Assembly: GCF_000331285.1 (NCBI RefSeq)
Contig: NZ_ANFX01000012.1
Location: forward strand, 124,001-188,000
Direction of reading: 5' to 3'
DNA from: Porphyrobacter sp. AAP82
GTDB taxonomy: Bacteria > Pseudomonadota > Alphaproteobacteria > Sphingomonadales > Sphingomonadaceae
Length of the DNA stretch: 64,000 bases
The stretch's first letter is position 1, and the number at the start of each line of letters is the position of its first letter. Of this stretch, positions 28,298 to 36,924 are shown in pieces. A program made the position numbers and the translations under genes. The notes beneath the pieces were generated by a model. It was not told the DNA's origin, did not search any database, and was given only the letters and a program-made list of their open reading frames with translations.

Positions 28298-28431
28298 CTT
28301 GCGTTGCCCCCGGAGCATGGCCGCGCGCCATGCGCAGACCGTCCTTCAATGGGACACGTGCTACAGGTTATGACTTACCAAATAGTAACCACGATTTCCG
28401 GTTTGCGCGGCCCGCGCAAGGGACCTGCGCG

Positions 28432-29415
28432 ATGAGCGCCCCCGTGACCGATGGCGTGATCGGTGGCGCGATCGATCGGCGCGCTATCCCCGCTGCCGCG
28501 AGCGAGAGCACGTGGACCGCTGCCGATGGCCACAAGGTGCGCCGCATCGACTGGCCGGGCGCGCAGCCACGCGGTTCGATCCTGTTCCTCCCCGGGCGCG
28601 GGGATTTCTACGAGAAATATCTCGAAACGCTTGAGGAATGGCACCGCGCCGGGTGGCGCGTCACCGCCTCGGACTGGCGCGGGCAGGCCGCATCGGGGCG
28701 GCTCGGCAAGGATAATGTCACCGGGCACGTCGAGGACTTTTCGGTGTGGATCGAGGATCTGGCGCTCCTGTGGCAGCGCTGGACCGCCGAGACGCCCGGA
28801 CCGCATGTCCTCGCCGCGCATTCGATGGGCGGGCATATCGTGCTGCGGGCGCTGGCCGCTGCACGCCTCGCGCCCGATGCGGTGGTGCTGAGCGCGCCGA
28901 TGACCGGGGTCAATGGCCCGCCGCTGCCACTGCCGATCCTCCACCGCGTCGCGGGAGTGATGTGTGCGCTTGGCGATCCGATGCGGCAGGCGTGGAAATG
29001 GAGCGAGAAGCCGGGCGAGGCGCCGTCGAAGCGCGTCAACCTCCTGACCCATGATGCCGAACGCTATGCCGACGAGATGTGGTGGCGCGGGGCGCGGCCC
29101 GAACTCGTCATGGGCCCGGCGAGCTGGCGCTGGGTCGAGCGCGCCTATGCCTCGTGGCTGGAACTGGAGGCCCCCGGTGCGCTGGAGCGCATCGCCGTGC
29201 CGGTGCTGATCGTCTCGACCGCGATCGACAAGCTCGTCAGCCACCCCGCCAATGTCCGCGCCGCCGCCCGCCTTCCCAAGGGCGAGATCATGGTGCTGGG
29301 CGAGGAGGCCCACCACGAGGTGCTGCGCGAGACCGATGCGGTGCGCGCAGCGATCTTGGCGAGGATCGCCGGCTTCCTCGACCGGGCGGCGCCCCCAGAA
29401 CCGCCGGCGCAATGA
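28432..29415 (+). CDS. Alpha/beta hydrolase, lysophospholipase-like
   Basis: Serine hydrolase of 327 residues in the Hydrolase_4 / monoacylglycerol lipase branch. GSILFLPGRGDFYEKY is the oxyanion strand, the nucleophile elbow is AAHSMGGH, VLIVSTAIDKLVS carries the acid and EEAHHEVLRE the catalytic histidine. There is no signal peptide, so it acts in the cytoplasm or on the inner membrane face. Its stop overlaps the start of the FAD oxidoreductase by 4 bases (ATGA), indicating translational coupling. The promoter must lie in the 134-base divergent region shared with the Tad operon, where 28368-28392 is A/T-rich. Physiological substrate unknown. Confidence 0.9.
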   Translation: MSAPVTDGVIGGAIDRRAIPAAASESTWTAADGHKVRRIDWPGAQPRGSILFLPGRGDFYEKYLETLEEWHRAGWRVTASDWRGQAASGRLGKDNVTGHVEDFSVWIEDLALLWQRWTAETPGPHVLAAHSMGGHIVLRALAAARLAPDAVVLSAPMTGVNGPPLPLPILHRVAGVMCALGDPMRQAWKWSEKPGEAPSKRVNLLTHDAERYADEMWWRGARPELVMGPASWRWVERAYASWLELEAPGALERIAVPVLIVSTAIDKLVSHPANVRAAARLPKGEIMVLGEEAHHEVLRETDAVRAAILARIAGFLDRAAPPEPPAQ

Positions 29416-30521
29416 TCCACGATATCGCCGTGATCGGCGCCGGGATGGCGGGCGCAAGCCTTGCCGCCGAGCTTGCCCCTGAGGCCCGCGTCCTGCTGCT
29501 CGAGGCCGAGGACGCGCCGGGCTATCACGCCACCGGGCGTTCGGCGGCGTTCTGGGAGGAATGCTACGGCGGGCCGGGCGTTGTCCCGCTGACCCGCGCC
29601 TCGGGCGCCTATCTGGCCGAGCACGGCTTTCTGACGCCGCGCGGCGCACTTTATATCGGGCGCGCCGAGGACGCGGCGGCGATGGCGGATTTCCGCGCGA
29701 GCTACGAGGGCACGGGGGTGCGGATCGAACGCCTCGCGCCCGCAGCGCTGGGCGCGATGATCCCGCAGATCCGCCCCGAATGGAGCGAGGCGCTGCATCA
29801 GCCGGCCTGCGCGGATATCGATGTCGCCGGGCTCCACCAGCACTACCTCGCGCTCGGCCGGCGGCACGGGGTCCAGACCGCTTGCCGCGCGCGGGTCACG
29901 GGTCTCCTGCGCGAGGGCGGCGCGTGGACGATCACCGGCGAGCGCGGCGAGACGTGGCGGGCGGCGACCATCGTCAATGCGGCCGGCGCATGGGCGGACG
30001 CGATCGCGCACCTTGCCGGCGTGCGCCCCGTCGGCATTTCGCCCTACCGCCGCACCGTCGCCGTGCTGCGCGTCGAACCGCCCGCGCCTGCCGATCTGCC
30101 GCTGGTGCTCGATATCGGCGGCGGCTTCTACTTCAAGCCCGATGCAGGCCGCCTGTGGCTCTCGCCCCATGACGAAATCCCCTCCGAGCCCTGCGACGCC
30201 GCGCCCGAGGAGCTTGATGTGGCGATCGCCATCGACCGGTTCCAGCATGTCACCGATTGGCGCATCGCCGCAGTCGAACGGCGCTGGGCGGGCCTCAGGA
30301 GCTTTGCGCCGGACCGCATGCCGGTCTATGGCTTCGCGCCCGAAGCGGCAGAATTCTTCTGGTTCGCAGGGCAGGGCGGCTTCGGCATCCAGACCGCACC
30401 TGCGGCTGCACGGCTGGCTGCGCAGCTGCTGCTCGGGCAGGGGCCGGACGCAGTCACGGCGGGGATCGATGCAACCCCTTACAGCCCGGCGCGCTTTGCA
30501 AGGGCGCTACAATCGGTCTAG
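29412..30521 (+). CDS. FAD-dependent oxidoreductase, D-amino-acid oxidase/dehydrogenase family
   Basis: Flavoprotein of 369 residues with the N-terminal dinucleotide fold IAVIGAGMAGASLAAEL, followed by LLLEAEDAPGYHATGRSAA, the DAO-type motif that positions FAD. VNAAGAWAD is the second FAD contact and WFAGQGGFGIQTAPA the C-terminal one. Related enzymes oxidise D-amino acids, glycine or similar amines; the substrate here cannot be inferred. The ATG at 29412 overlaps the hydrolase stop, so the two genes are coupled. A YegP-like small gene follows after 62 bases. Confidence 0.9.
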   Translation: MIHDIAVIGAGMAGASLAAELAPEARVLLLEAEDAPGYHATGRSAAFWEECYGGPGVVPLTRASGAYLAEHGFLTPRGALYIGRAEDAAAMADFRASYEGTGVRIERLAPAALGAMIPQIRPEWSEALHQPACADIDVAGLHQHYLALGRRHGVQTACRARVTGLLREGGAWTITGERGETWRAATIVNAAGAWADAIAHLAGVRPVGISPYRRTVAVLRVEPPAPADLPLVLDIGGGFYFKPDAGRLWLSPHDEIPSEPCDAAPEELDVAIAIDRFQHVTDWRIAAVERRWAGLRSFAPDRMPVYGFAPEAAEFFWFAGQGGFGIQTAPAAARLAAQLLLGQGPDAVTAGIDATPYSPARFARALQSV

Positions 30522-30583
30522 GCAAGCCCGCAGCCTTCTGCCATTTTCCTAACGTGGATTAACCACTTCAGGAGGGAAGGGCG

Positions 30584-30760
30584 ATGGCGCACACATTCGA
30601 GATCTACAAGGACAAGGGCGGCGAGTTCCGCGTGCGGTTCAAGTACAATTCGGAAGTCATGTTCGCGACCGAAGGCTATGCCAGCAAGGCGAGCGCGCAG
30701 AACGCGATTGATTCGATCAAGAAGAACGGCCCCGACGCCGAGGTGGTCGACAACAGCTGA
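30584..30760 (+). CDS. YegP-like DUF1508 protein (58 aa)
   Basis: A very small protein with the DUF1508/YegP fold pattern: an initial FEIYKDKGGEFRVRFKYNSE strand pair and a SKASAQNAIDSIKKNGPDAEV helix-strand end. Relatives occur as single or tandem repeats; this is a single unit. The ribosome site AGGAGG ends 8 bases before the ATG at 30584. Function is not known in any organism I can name. It is followed directly by a dispersed repeat element and then the convergent rnhA gene. Confidence 0.85.
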   Translation: MAHTFEIYKDKGGEFRVRFKYNSEVMFATEGYASKASAQNAIDSIKKNGPDAEVVDNS

Positions 30761-30770
30761 GTTCTTCGCC

Positions 30771-30872
30771 GTCGTTGCGAGCCGGCGGCGAAGCAATCCA
30801 TGGTCTGACGTTTGCGCCGATGGCGCATCTCGGCCCTCGATTGCCGCCTCGCCTGCGGTTCCTCGCAATGAC
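30771..30872. repeat. Dispersed palindromic repeat element with GTCGTTGCGAG / CTCGCAATGAC ends
   Basis: The 102-base element is bounded by the imperfect 11-base inverted repeat GTCGTTGCGAG (30771-30781) and CTCGCAATGAC (30862-30872), one mismatch. Inside, GGCGAAGCAATCC and GATTGCCGCC form a second partial dyad. Elements with these ends are common in intergenic DNA of alphaproteobacteria. It lies between convergent genes, ending 10 bases before the rnhA stop codon. Confidence 0.65.
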
Positions 30873-30881
30873 GAAAACGGC

Positions 30882-31340
30882 CTAGTGACCGAAGGCAGAC
30901 TTCGGGTCGGCCTGCCGCACCGCTTCCTCGCTCGCCAGCGCGTCGGCGCGTTCGTTTTCGGGGTGGCCGGCATGGCCCTTGACCCATTGCCACGACATCT
31001 GATGCGGGCGCACCGCCGCGATCAGCTCGCGCCACAGGTCCTCGTTGGCGACCGGCTTCTTCTGTGCATTGACCCAGCCGCGCTTCTGCCAGCCGAAAAT
31101 CCACTGGGTCATCCCGTCGATGACATAGCGGCTGTCGGTATGGACGGTGACGGCGCAGGGCTCTTTGAGGGCGGTGAGACCGCGCAGCACTGCGGTCATC
31201 TCCATGCGGTTGTTGGTCGTCTCGGGCTCGCCGCCGACGAGCTCCTTTTCGTGCCCGCCGCTGCGCAGGATCGCCGCCCAGCCGCCCGGGCCCGGATTGC
31301 CCTTGCACGCGCCGTCGGTGAAGATGTCGACCTGTTTCAT
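30882..31340 (-). CDS. rnhA: Ribonuclease HI
   Basis: Degrades RNA in RNA:DNA hybrids, removing primers and R-loops. At 152 residues it has the usual length. Catalytic residues are seen in [15 protein letters not shown] (Asp8), NNRMEM (Glu46), TDSRYVIDG (Asp68) and [15 protein letters not shown] (Asp at about 132); the basic protrusion [18 protein letters not shown] is present. The ATG at 31340 lies 25 bases after the thrB stop, in the conserved alphaproteobacterial ispH-thrB-rnhA order. Confidence 0.97.
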   Translation of the reverse strand: MKQVDIFTDGACKGNPGPGGWAAILRSGGHEKELVGGEPETTNNRMEMTAVLRGLTALKEPCAVTVHTDSRYVIDGMTQWIFGWQKRGWVNAQKKPVANEDLWRELIAAVRPHQMSWQWVKGHAGHPENERADALASEEAVRQADPKSAFGH

Positions 31341-31365
31341 CGCGGCCGCTTTGGCGCTCGGGGGC

Positions 31366-32352
31366 TCAGCCTGCAAGCAGCCGCGCGCCATGCGCGTCGT
31401 AAAACTGCCAGCGCCGCGCGAACTGCATCGGGTCCTTGCGGGTGACGAGCGCATCGTCAGGGGTGTCGAGCCAGTCCTCGGCGCGGCTGGCGACGAACCG
31501 CAGGCACGCGCCCTTGGCGACATCGGCAAACACCGCGCGCTCGGCCGCATCGAGGCGGCGCACCGACTGGTAGCCCTCGACCAGCGCCGCGCCGCAATCC
31601 GCGCGGTAGGCATTCGCCCCGTCGAAGCACCACGCGGCATGGGTGACGGCAAGATCGAGCACCATCGGCCCGGTGCAGGCGAAGTAGAAATCGATGAGCC
31701 CCGTCACCCTGTCGCCGAGCATCAGGACATTGTCGGGGAAGAGATCGGTGTGGGTCTGCGAGCGCGGCAGGGCGGCAAGGTCGAGCGCTGCGGCGGTGCG
31801 GGCGGCGTCGATCATCGCGGGCAGCTGCGGGTCGATTGCCGCCAGCGCCCCGGCCCCGCAGGCCTCGAGGATCGCGGCGCTTGCGGGGAAATCCATCGCA
31901 TTGGCGCGGGTCTGGGGGAAATCCTGCGCCGCCACATGCAGCTGCGCGAGCACCGCGCCCACCGCGCGTGCCTGTGCCGGGGTGGGCTGCGTCGGCGAGA
32001 CGCCGGGCAGAAACTCGATCAGCGCGGCCGCCTTGCCCTCGACCGTCCGCCACGATGCACCCTTGCGGTCATGCATCGTGCGCGGCACCGGACAGCCCTT
32101 GCCCGCCAGATGATCGAGCAGCCCGAGGAAATAGGGCAGGTCGGCATAGTCGATCCGCCGCTCGTAAAGCGTCAGGATGAAGCGCGTGCCGCCCCCTTGC
32201 TCTTTTGGCGCGCCCGAACCGGTGGTCTCGACCAGCCAGTTGGAATTGGACACGCCCTCGGCGATGCCCTTGGCCGAGACCAGCTCGCCCACGTCGTATT
32301 CGCCGATCAGCCGGGCGAGATCCTCCGCGCCCAGATGGGTGTAGACCGCCAT
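31366..32352 (-). CDS. thrB: Homoserine kinase (ThrB, aminoglycoside phosphotransferase fold)
   Basis: Phosphorylates L-homoserine in threonine biosynthesis. This is the non-GHMP, choline-kinase-like ThrB typical of alphaproteobacteria, 328 residues. The N-lobe holds [12 protein letters not shown] and FILTLYER; the catalytic loop is [13 protein letters not shown] (the conserved H-x-D-x-x-x-x-N) and the metal-binding Asp follows in GLIDFYFA. It sits 19 bases downstream of ispH and 25 upstream of rnhA, so the three genes form one operon despite unrelated roles. Confidence 0.96.
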   Translation of the reverse strand: MAVYTHLGAEDLARLIGEYDVGELVSAKGIAEGVSNSNWLVETTGSGAPKEQGGGTRFILTLYERRIDYADLPYFLGLLDHLAGKGCPVPRTMHDRKGASWRTVEGKAAALIEFLPGVSPTQPTPAQARAVGAVLAQLHVAAQDFPQTRANAMDFPASAAILEACGAGALAAIDPQLPAMIDAARTAAALDLAALPRSQTHTDLFPDNVLMLGDRVTGLIDFYFACTGPMVLDLAVTHAAWCFDGANAYRADCGAALVEGYQSVRRLDAAERAVFADVAKGACLRFVASRAEDWLDTPDDALVTRKDPMQFARRWQFYDAHGARLLAG

Positions 32353-32371
32353 GCTCTCCTCCGCGACGCGC

Positions 32372-33349
32372 CTATTCGGTCAGCTGGCGGGGCAGCTTGA
32401 AGACCATCTTCTCGACGGTGGCGGTGATTTCCTTCTCGTGGATGGTGCGCTGCGTTGCCAGCGCGGCGACGACTTCGCGCACCAGAATTTCGGGAGCCGA
32501 TGCCCCGGCGGTCAGCCCCAGTGTCTCCACGCCTTCGAGCCACGCAAAGTCGATTTCCGACGCGCGCTGGATCAGCTTGGCGGGGGTGCCGAGCCGTTCC
32601 GACACCTCGACCAGCCGCAGCGAGTTCGAGGAATTGGGTGCGCCGATCACCAGCACCAGATCGCAATCATGCGCCAGTTCCTTGACCGCCGCCTGGCGGT
32701 TGGAGGTGGCATAGCAGATGTCCTCGGCGCGCGGCCCGGAGATGTTGGGATAGCGCCATTCGAGCGCCTGGATCACCTCGCGCGTGTCGTCGACCGAGAG
32801 AGTCGTCTGGGTGAGGTAGGCAAGTTCCTCATCGGAATCGAAGGGCAGCTTGTCGACATCCTCGATCGTCTCGACCAGCGTCATCTGCCCGGGCTCGACC
32901 TGGCCCATCGTACCGATCACTTCCGGGTGGCCTTCGTGGCCGATGAAGATGATGTGGCGGCCCTTTTCGATCTGGCGTTCGGCCTGGCGGTGGATCTTGC
33001 TCACCAGCGGGCAGGTGGCATCGACATAGAGCAGCTGGCGGCGCTTGGCCTCGGCGGGCACCGTCTTGGGGACGCCGTGGGCGCTGAACACGACCGGCGC
33101 ATCGTCGGGCACTTCGTCCAGTTCCTTGACGAACACCGCGCCCTTGGCCTTCAGCCCTTCGACGACATATTTGTTGTGGACGATCTCGTGGCGCACAAAG
33201 ACCGGCGCGCCGTAGCGTTCGAGCGCCTTCTCGACGATTTCGATCGCCCGGTCGACCCCGGCGCAGAAGCCGCGCGGGGCGGCGATCAGAAGGTTCAGCG
33301 GGGGCAGCTCGGCAACCGGAGCGTCAGCGGCGGGAAAGGGCGCGTTCAT
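32372..33349 (-). CDS. ispH: 4-hydroxy-3-methylbut-2-enyl diphosphate reductase
   Basis: [4Fe-4S] enzyme of the last MEP-pathway step, producing IPP and DMAPP. The three cluster cysteines are visible: Cys29 in [11 protein letters not shown], one in [12 protein letters not shown], and one in [20 protein letters not shown] and the catalytic Glu region match the family. At 325 residues it is full length. It is the promoter-proximal gene of the minus-strand operon with thrB and rnhA; a divergent lipoprotein gene starts 72 bases upstream. Confidence 0.98.
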   Translation of the reverse strand: MNAPFPAADAPVAELPPLNLLIAAPRGFCAGVDRAIEIVEKALERYGAPVFVRHEIVHNKYVVEGLKAKGAVFVKELDEVPDDAPVVFSAHGVPKTVPAEAKRRQLLYVDATCPLVSKIHRQAERQIEKGRHIIFIGHEGHPEVIGTMGQVEPGQMTLVETIEDVDKLPFDSDEELAYLTQTTLSVDDTREVIQALEWRYPNISGPRAEDICYATSNRQAAVKELAHDCDLVLVIGAPNSSNSLRLVEVSERLGTPAKLIQRASEIDFAWLEGVETLGLTAGASAPEILVREVVAALATQRTIHEKEITATVEKMVFKLPRQLTE

Positions 33350-33421
33350 GTCGCCCCCTCTAGCGCAAGCGCCGCGTCCTCGCTAGGGCGCTCGGGATCG
33401 TTTAATTCGAGGACGGCTTTG

Positions 33422-34072
33422 ATGAAGCTTCGCGCGCGCGCCCTTACTGCCCTTACCGCCGTGGCGGCGCTGTCCGCCTGCTCGAACGAGGGCGAGCTGG
33501 TGATCGATCAGGGCGTCGGCATCGCCAGCGTGCTGACGCTGTGCCCGTCGGTCGGCATCCCCGACTACACCGGCGATGTCACGACCTTCAGGAACCCCGC
33601 CGACACCTCGGTCGCCAGCCTCGATATGAGCGCTTCGATGACCAACTTGCGCTCGACCTGCAACGATACCGCCGACAAGATCTATTCCGAGGCGACCTTC
33701 ACCGTGAACGCGCGCCGCACCGACACGCGCGGTGCGCGGACGGTGGAGCTGCCCTATTTCGTCACCGTGGTGCGCGGCGGCAGCGCCGTGGTCTCCAAGC
33801 GCATCGGCACCGTCACCCTGACCTTCGCCGACGGGCAGGAGCGCGCGCAGGGGACCGCCAAGGCGGGCGGCTATGTGAACCGCGCCGACGCCGCGCTGCC
33901 CGAGGACATCCGCGAGAAGATCACCAAGAAGCGACGCGCGGGCGATCAGGAAGCGGCGCTCGATCCGCTCGCCGATCCCGAGGTCAAGGCCGCGATCGCG
34001 CGCACCCGCTTCGAGATGCTGGTCGGCTTCCAGCTGACCGAGGACCAGCTGAAGTACAATGTGACGCGTTGA
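33422..34072 (+). CDS. Lipoprotein of unknown function (216 aa)
   Basis: The N-terminus MKLRARALTALTAVAALSACSN is a type II signal peptide with lipobox LSAC, so it is predicted to be a lipid-anchored periplasmic protein. The body is beta-rich (ATFTVNARRTDTRGARTVELPYFVTVVRGGSAVVSKRIGTVTLTF) with two further Cys (LTLCPSVG, STCNDTA). It ends in a basic/acidic helical segment (DIREKITKKRRAGDQEAALDPLADPEVKAAIART). Conserved position beside ispH or argS occurs in related genomes as far as I can judge, but no function is known. GAGGA lies 8 bases before the ATG. Confidence 0.82.
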   Translation: MKLRARALTALTAVAALSACSNEGELVIDQGVGIASVLTLCPSVGIPDYTGDVTTFRNPADTSVASLDMSASMTNLRSTCNDTADKIYSEATFTVNARRTDTRGARTVELPYFVTVVRGGSAVVSKRIGTVTLTFADGQERAQGTAKAGGYVNRADAALPEDIREKITKKRRAGDQEAALDPLADPEVKAAIARTRFEMLVGFQLTEDQLKYNVTR

Positions 34073-34078
34073 CGCTGC

Positions 34079-34098
34079 GGGGGCGCTTCCGCGCCCCC
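34079..34098 (+). terminator. Hairpin terminator after the lipoprotein gene
   Basis: GGGGGCGC and GCGCCCCC form a perfect 8-bp stem with a TTCC loop, 6 bases after the stop. The following CTCCTC is pyrimidine-rich but not a T-run, so termination strength is uncertain. Confidence 0.6.
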
Positions 34099-34253
34099 CT
34101 CCTCGGCGGGTCTTTGGTTGCCCGCTTCGCTGCTTGAGGGCCTGTTCCTTCGCTTCGCTACGGAGCGCCTGCGGGCGGCCGTTCGGCCTTGCGGTGCCTT
34201 TGGCACCGTTGATTGCCGCATGCCGGTGCTGGTTTGCGTTCCCTTATCGTCAT

Positions 34254-34272
34254 CCCGGGCTTGACCCGGGAC
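34254..34272. repeat. CCCGGG-CTTGA-CCCGGG dispersed element
   Basis: CCCGGGCTTGACCCGGGAC, a hairpin-forming motif repeated in intergenic DNA of many alphaproteobacteria. A degenerate second copy (CCGGGCTTGACGCGGGAC) occurs at 63735-63752. It lies in the 255-base gap before argS. The rest of that gap contains only GC-rich hairpins such as GGTGCC/GGCACC (34192-34207), with no gene. Confidence 0.55.
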
Positions 34273-34327
34273 CCCGCTTCCTTCTTTGCACGCGCGCGAT
34301 ATTCCGCGCCATCGCCACGAGAACGCC

Positions 34328-36070
34328 ATGACCAAGACCCTCTATGCCGCCCACGCGGCCCTGATCGAGCAAGTGCTGACCGAACTCGTCGGCGAAGGGG
34401 TGCTGCCCGCGGGCACATCCTTCGCCAATGTCACGCTCGAACCGCCGCGCGATGCCGCGCATGGCGACCTTGCGACCAATGCGGCGATGGTGCTCGCCAA
34501 GCCTGCGGGCCTCAACCCCCGCGCACTGGCCGAGGCGATCGCCGGCAAGCTTGGACAGCACCCCGGGATCACCAGCGCCGAGATTGCCGGGCCGGGCTTC
34601 ATCAACCTGCGCCTCGCCCCCGCCGCCTGGCTCGACGAACTCGCCGCCATCGCGCAGCTGGGCGCGGATTACGGCCGCTCGGGAATGGGCGGGGGCAAGA
34701 TCGTCAACGTCGAATATGTCTCGGCCAACCCCACCGGACCCATGCACATGGGCCATTGCCGCGGCGCGGTGGTGGGCGATGCGCTGGCCGGATTGCTGGA
34801 ATTCGCGGGCCACCGCGTCACCAAGGAATACTACGTCAACGATGCGGGCGCGCAGGTCGATGTTCTCGCCCGCTCGGTGCACATGCGCTACCGCGAGGCC
34901 CTGGGGCAGGCGATCACCATCCCCGAGGGGCTCTACCCGGGCGACTACCTCGTTCCTGTCGGCGAGCAGCTGGCCGCCGAGTTCGGCGACCAATATGCCG
35001 CCGCGCCCGAGACCGAGTGGCTCATCGCGTTCCGCACCCGCGCGGTCGCGGCGATGATGGACATGATCCGCGCGGATCTCGCGACGCTCGGCATCGCGCA
35101 TGACCTGTTTTCCTCCGAGGCCGAGCTTCAGGCCTCGGGCAAGGTCGATGCAGCCGAGCAATGGCTGCGCGATCATGACCTCGTCTATGATGGCGTGCTC
35201 GAAGCCCCCAAGGGCAAGGCCCCGCCCGAGGACTGGGAACCGGTCTCGCTCCCGCTTTTCCGGTCGACCAGGTTCGGCGACGATCAGGACCGTCCGATCA
35301 AGAAGTCGTCGGGCGCATGGACCTATTTCGGCGCGGACCTCGCCTACCATTTCCAGAAAGCCCAGAGCGCCGATGCGCTGGTCGATATCTGGGGCGCCGA
35401 CCATGCGGGGACCGTCAAGCGGATCAAGGCTGCCGTGGCCGCGCTGACCAGTGCCGACGGGGCGGCGCCCAAGCCTTTCGAGGTCAAGCTCGTCCAGATG
35501 GTGCAGCTGATGAAGGGCGGCCAGCCGTTCAAGATGTCGAAGCGGGCGGGCAATTTCGTCACGCTCGCCGATGTCGTCGAGATGGTCGGCAAGGATGTGG
35601 TGCGCTTCACCATGCTGACCCGCAAGCCCGACGCGCAGATGGATTTCGACTTCGACAAGGTGGTCGAGGCCAGCAAGGACAATCCGGTCTTCTACGTCCA
35701 GTATGCCCACGCGCGCATCCGCTCGACGCTGAGGAAGGCGGCCGATCTCGGGGTCACCCCCTCCGATCGCGCGCTGGCAAAGCTCGGCACCGAGGAACTC
35801 GCGCTCGTCGCCCGCGCAGCACAATTCCCGCGCGAGATCGAGGCGGCTGCGCGCGCGCGTGAACCGCACCGGATCGCCTTCTACCTCTACGATCTGGCCG
35901 CCGACCTCCATTCCTACTGGAATCTCGGTAATGACCGCCCGGAAAAGCGCTTCATCGTGGAACAGGATGCAGAGCTGACGGCCGCAAGGCTTTTCCTTGC
36001 CCGCGCAATCGGGCAAGTGATCCACAATGGCCTCGGCGTGCTCGGCGTTGAGGCGGTCGAGAGCATGTAG
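34328..36070 (+). CDS. argS: Arginyl-tRNA synthetase
   Basis: Class I aminoacyl-tRNA synthetase, 580 residues, charging tRNA-Arg. The N-terminal Add-1 domain includes AHGDLATNAAMVLAK; the HIGH motif appears as PMHMGH (His140, His143) after YVSANPTG. The KMSKS loop is KMSKR at about 402-406, followed by AGNFVTLADVV, and the C-terminal anticodon-binding DALR domain ends with LFLARAIGQVIHNGLGVLGVEAVESM. It leads the conserved argS-SPOR-nagZ-scpAB-tatABC cluster; the SPOR gene follows 29 bases later. Confidence 0.98.
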   Translation: MTKTLYAAHAALIEQVLTELVGEGVLPAGTSFANVTLEPPRDAAHGDLATNAAMVLAKPAGLNPRALAEAIAGKLGQHPGITSAEIAGPGFINLRLAPAAWLDELAAIAQLGADYGRSGMGGGKIVNVEYVSANPTGPMHMGHCRGAVVGDALAGLLEFAGHRVTKEYYVNDAGAQVDVLARSVHMRYREALGQAITIPEGLYPGDYLVPVGEQLAAEFGDQYAAAPETEWLIAFRTRAVAAMMDMIRADLATLGIAHDLFSSEAELQASGKVDAAEQWLRDHDLVYDGVLEAPKGKAPPEDWEPVSLPLFRSTRFGDDQDRPIKKSSGAWTYFGADLAYHFQKAQSADALVDIWGADHAGTVKRIKAAVAALTSADGAAPKPFEVKLVQMVQLMKGGQPFKMSKRAGNFVTLADVVEMVGKDVVRFTMLTRKPDAQMDFDFDKVVEASKDNPVFYVQYAHARIRSTLRKAADLGVTPSDRALAKLGTEELALVARAAQFPREIEAAARAREPHRIAFYLYDLAADLHSYWNLGNDRPEKRFIVEQDAELTAARLFLARAIGQVIHNGLGVLGVEAVESM

Positions 36071-36099
36071 TTTCGCCTTAGGGGGGCGCAGGGTCCGTG

Positions 36100-36843
36100 A
36101 TGGTCGATGCCGAATATGAAGAGCTGAACGACGACGCCGGGGAACTCGGCGGCGAACTCGGCCTTTCCGATACCGACAGCCTGCCCTGGCTCGAATCCGA
36201 TGACGAGGAAGAAGGCGCAGGCGGGCTCGACACCAGCCAGATCCTGCTCTTCGCCGCAGGCCTCGTGGCGCTGCTCGGCGTGGTGGTGGCCGGCGTGTGG
36301 TACATCACCAACCGCGCCGCGACCACCGAGGTGGTTGCCGATGGCAGCGTGATCCCCGCGCCCGAGGGCCCGATCAAGGAGCGGCCCGAGGACCCGGGCG
36401 GCAAGACCTTCGACGGCACCGGCAATGTCGCCCCCGTGGTGGGCGAGGGCGGATCGCGCCCCGGCGTGGTCGCCGGAACACCGATGCCGGCGCTTCCGGG
36501 CGGGACGCCGGGTCCGGCCAAGGCCGGCCAGCCTGCCGCTGCGCCTTCGGCCGCGCCGACCAAGCCGGTCGCGGCCGCGTCCCCCGCCGCCGGACAGGCA
36601 CCCGCCACCGGCGGTGTCGGCGTCCAGCTCGCCGCCTATGGCACCCGCGCCCGCGCCGAACAGGGCTGGAGCGATGCCCAGCGCCGCACCGATGCCCTGA
36701 AGGGCATCAAGTACCGCGTGGTCGAGGGCAAGGTCGACATCGGCACGGTCTACCGCTTGCAGGCCGTGGTCGGCAGCCGCGGCGAGGCCGACAGCCTGTG
36801 CCGCGCGCTGAAGGCCGACGGGGTCGATTGCCAGGTCAAGTAG
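36100..36843 (+). CDS. SPOR domain protein
   Basis: A 247-residue bitopic membrane protein. An acidic cytoplasmic N-terminus (1-45) precedes one helix ILLFAAGLVALLGVVVAGVWYI (about 47-69), then a Pro/Ala/Gly linker and a C-terminal SPOR domain (about 170-247: GVQLAAYGTRARAEQGWSDA...YRLQAVVGSRGEADSLCRAL). SPOR domains bind denuded peptidoglycan at septa, so it probably acts in division or wall turnover, consistent with nagZ next door. I used the ATG at 36100; a GTG immediately before is equivalent. Confidence 0.9.
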   Translation: MVDAEYEELNDDAGELGGELGLSDTDSLPWLESDDEEEGAGGLDTSQILLFAAGLVALLGVVVAGVWYITNRAATTEVVADGSVIPAPEGPIKERPEDPGGKTFDGTGNVAPVVGEGGSRPGVVAGTPMPALPGGTPGPAKAGQPAAAPSAAPTKPVAAASPAAGQAPATGGVGVQLAAYGTRARAEQGWSDAQRRTDALKGIKYRVVEGKVDIGTVYRLQAVVGSRGEADSLCRALKADGVDCQVK

Positions 36844-36924
36844 TTGGGGATTGGCGGGGGCTTTCCCCCGGCGGCGGCCCCTCCCGGCCTTGCTACCCCT
36901 TTCGCGCGGTGCGACGTTAGCGGC

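Noticed and set aside
28355-28360. CACGTG core upstream of the alpha/beta hydrolase, and another in the receptor-thiolase region near 15750
   Set aside because: Flanks do not match TGTTNCACGTGAAACA; only the 62013-62028 site does.
30543-30564. CTAACGTGGATTAACC upstream of the YegP-like gene as a CtrA site
   Set aside because: The half-sites are 6 rather than 7 bases apart and one is CTAA. A single TTAACC is too common to claim.
34073-34327. RNA gene or riboswitch in the gap before argS
   Set aside because: The region contains only simple hairpins and a dispersed element; no cloverleaf, T-box or conserved riboswitch core was recognised.
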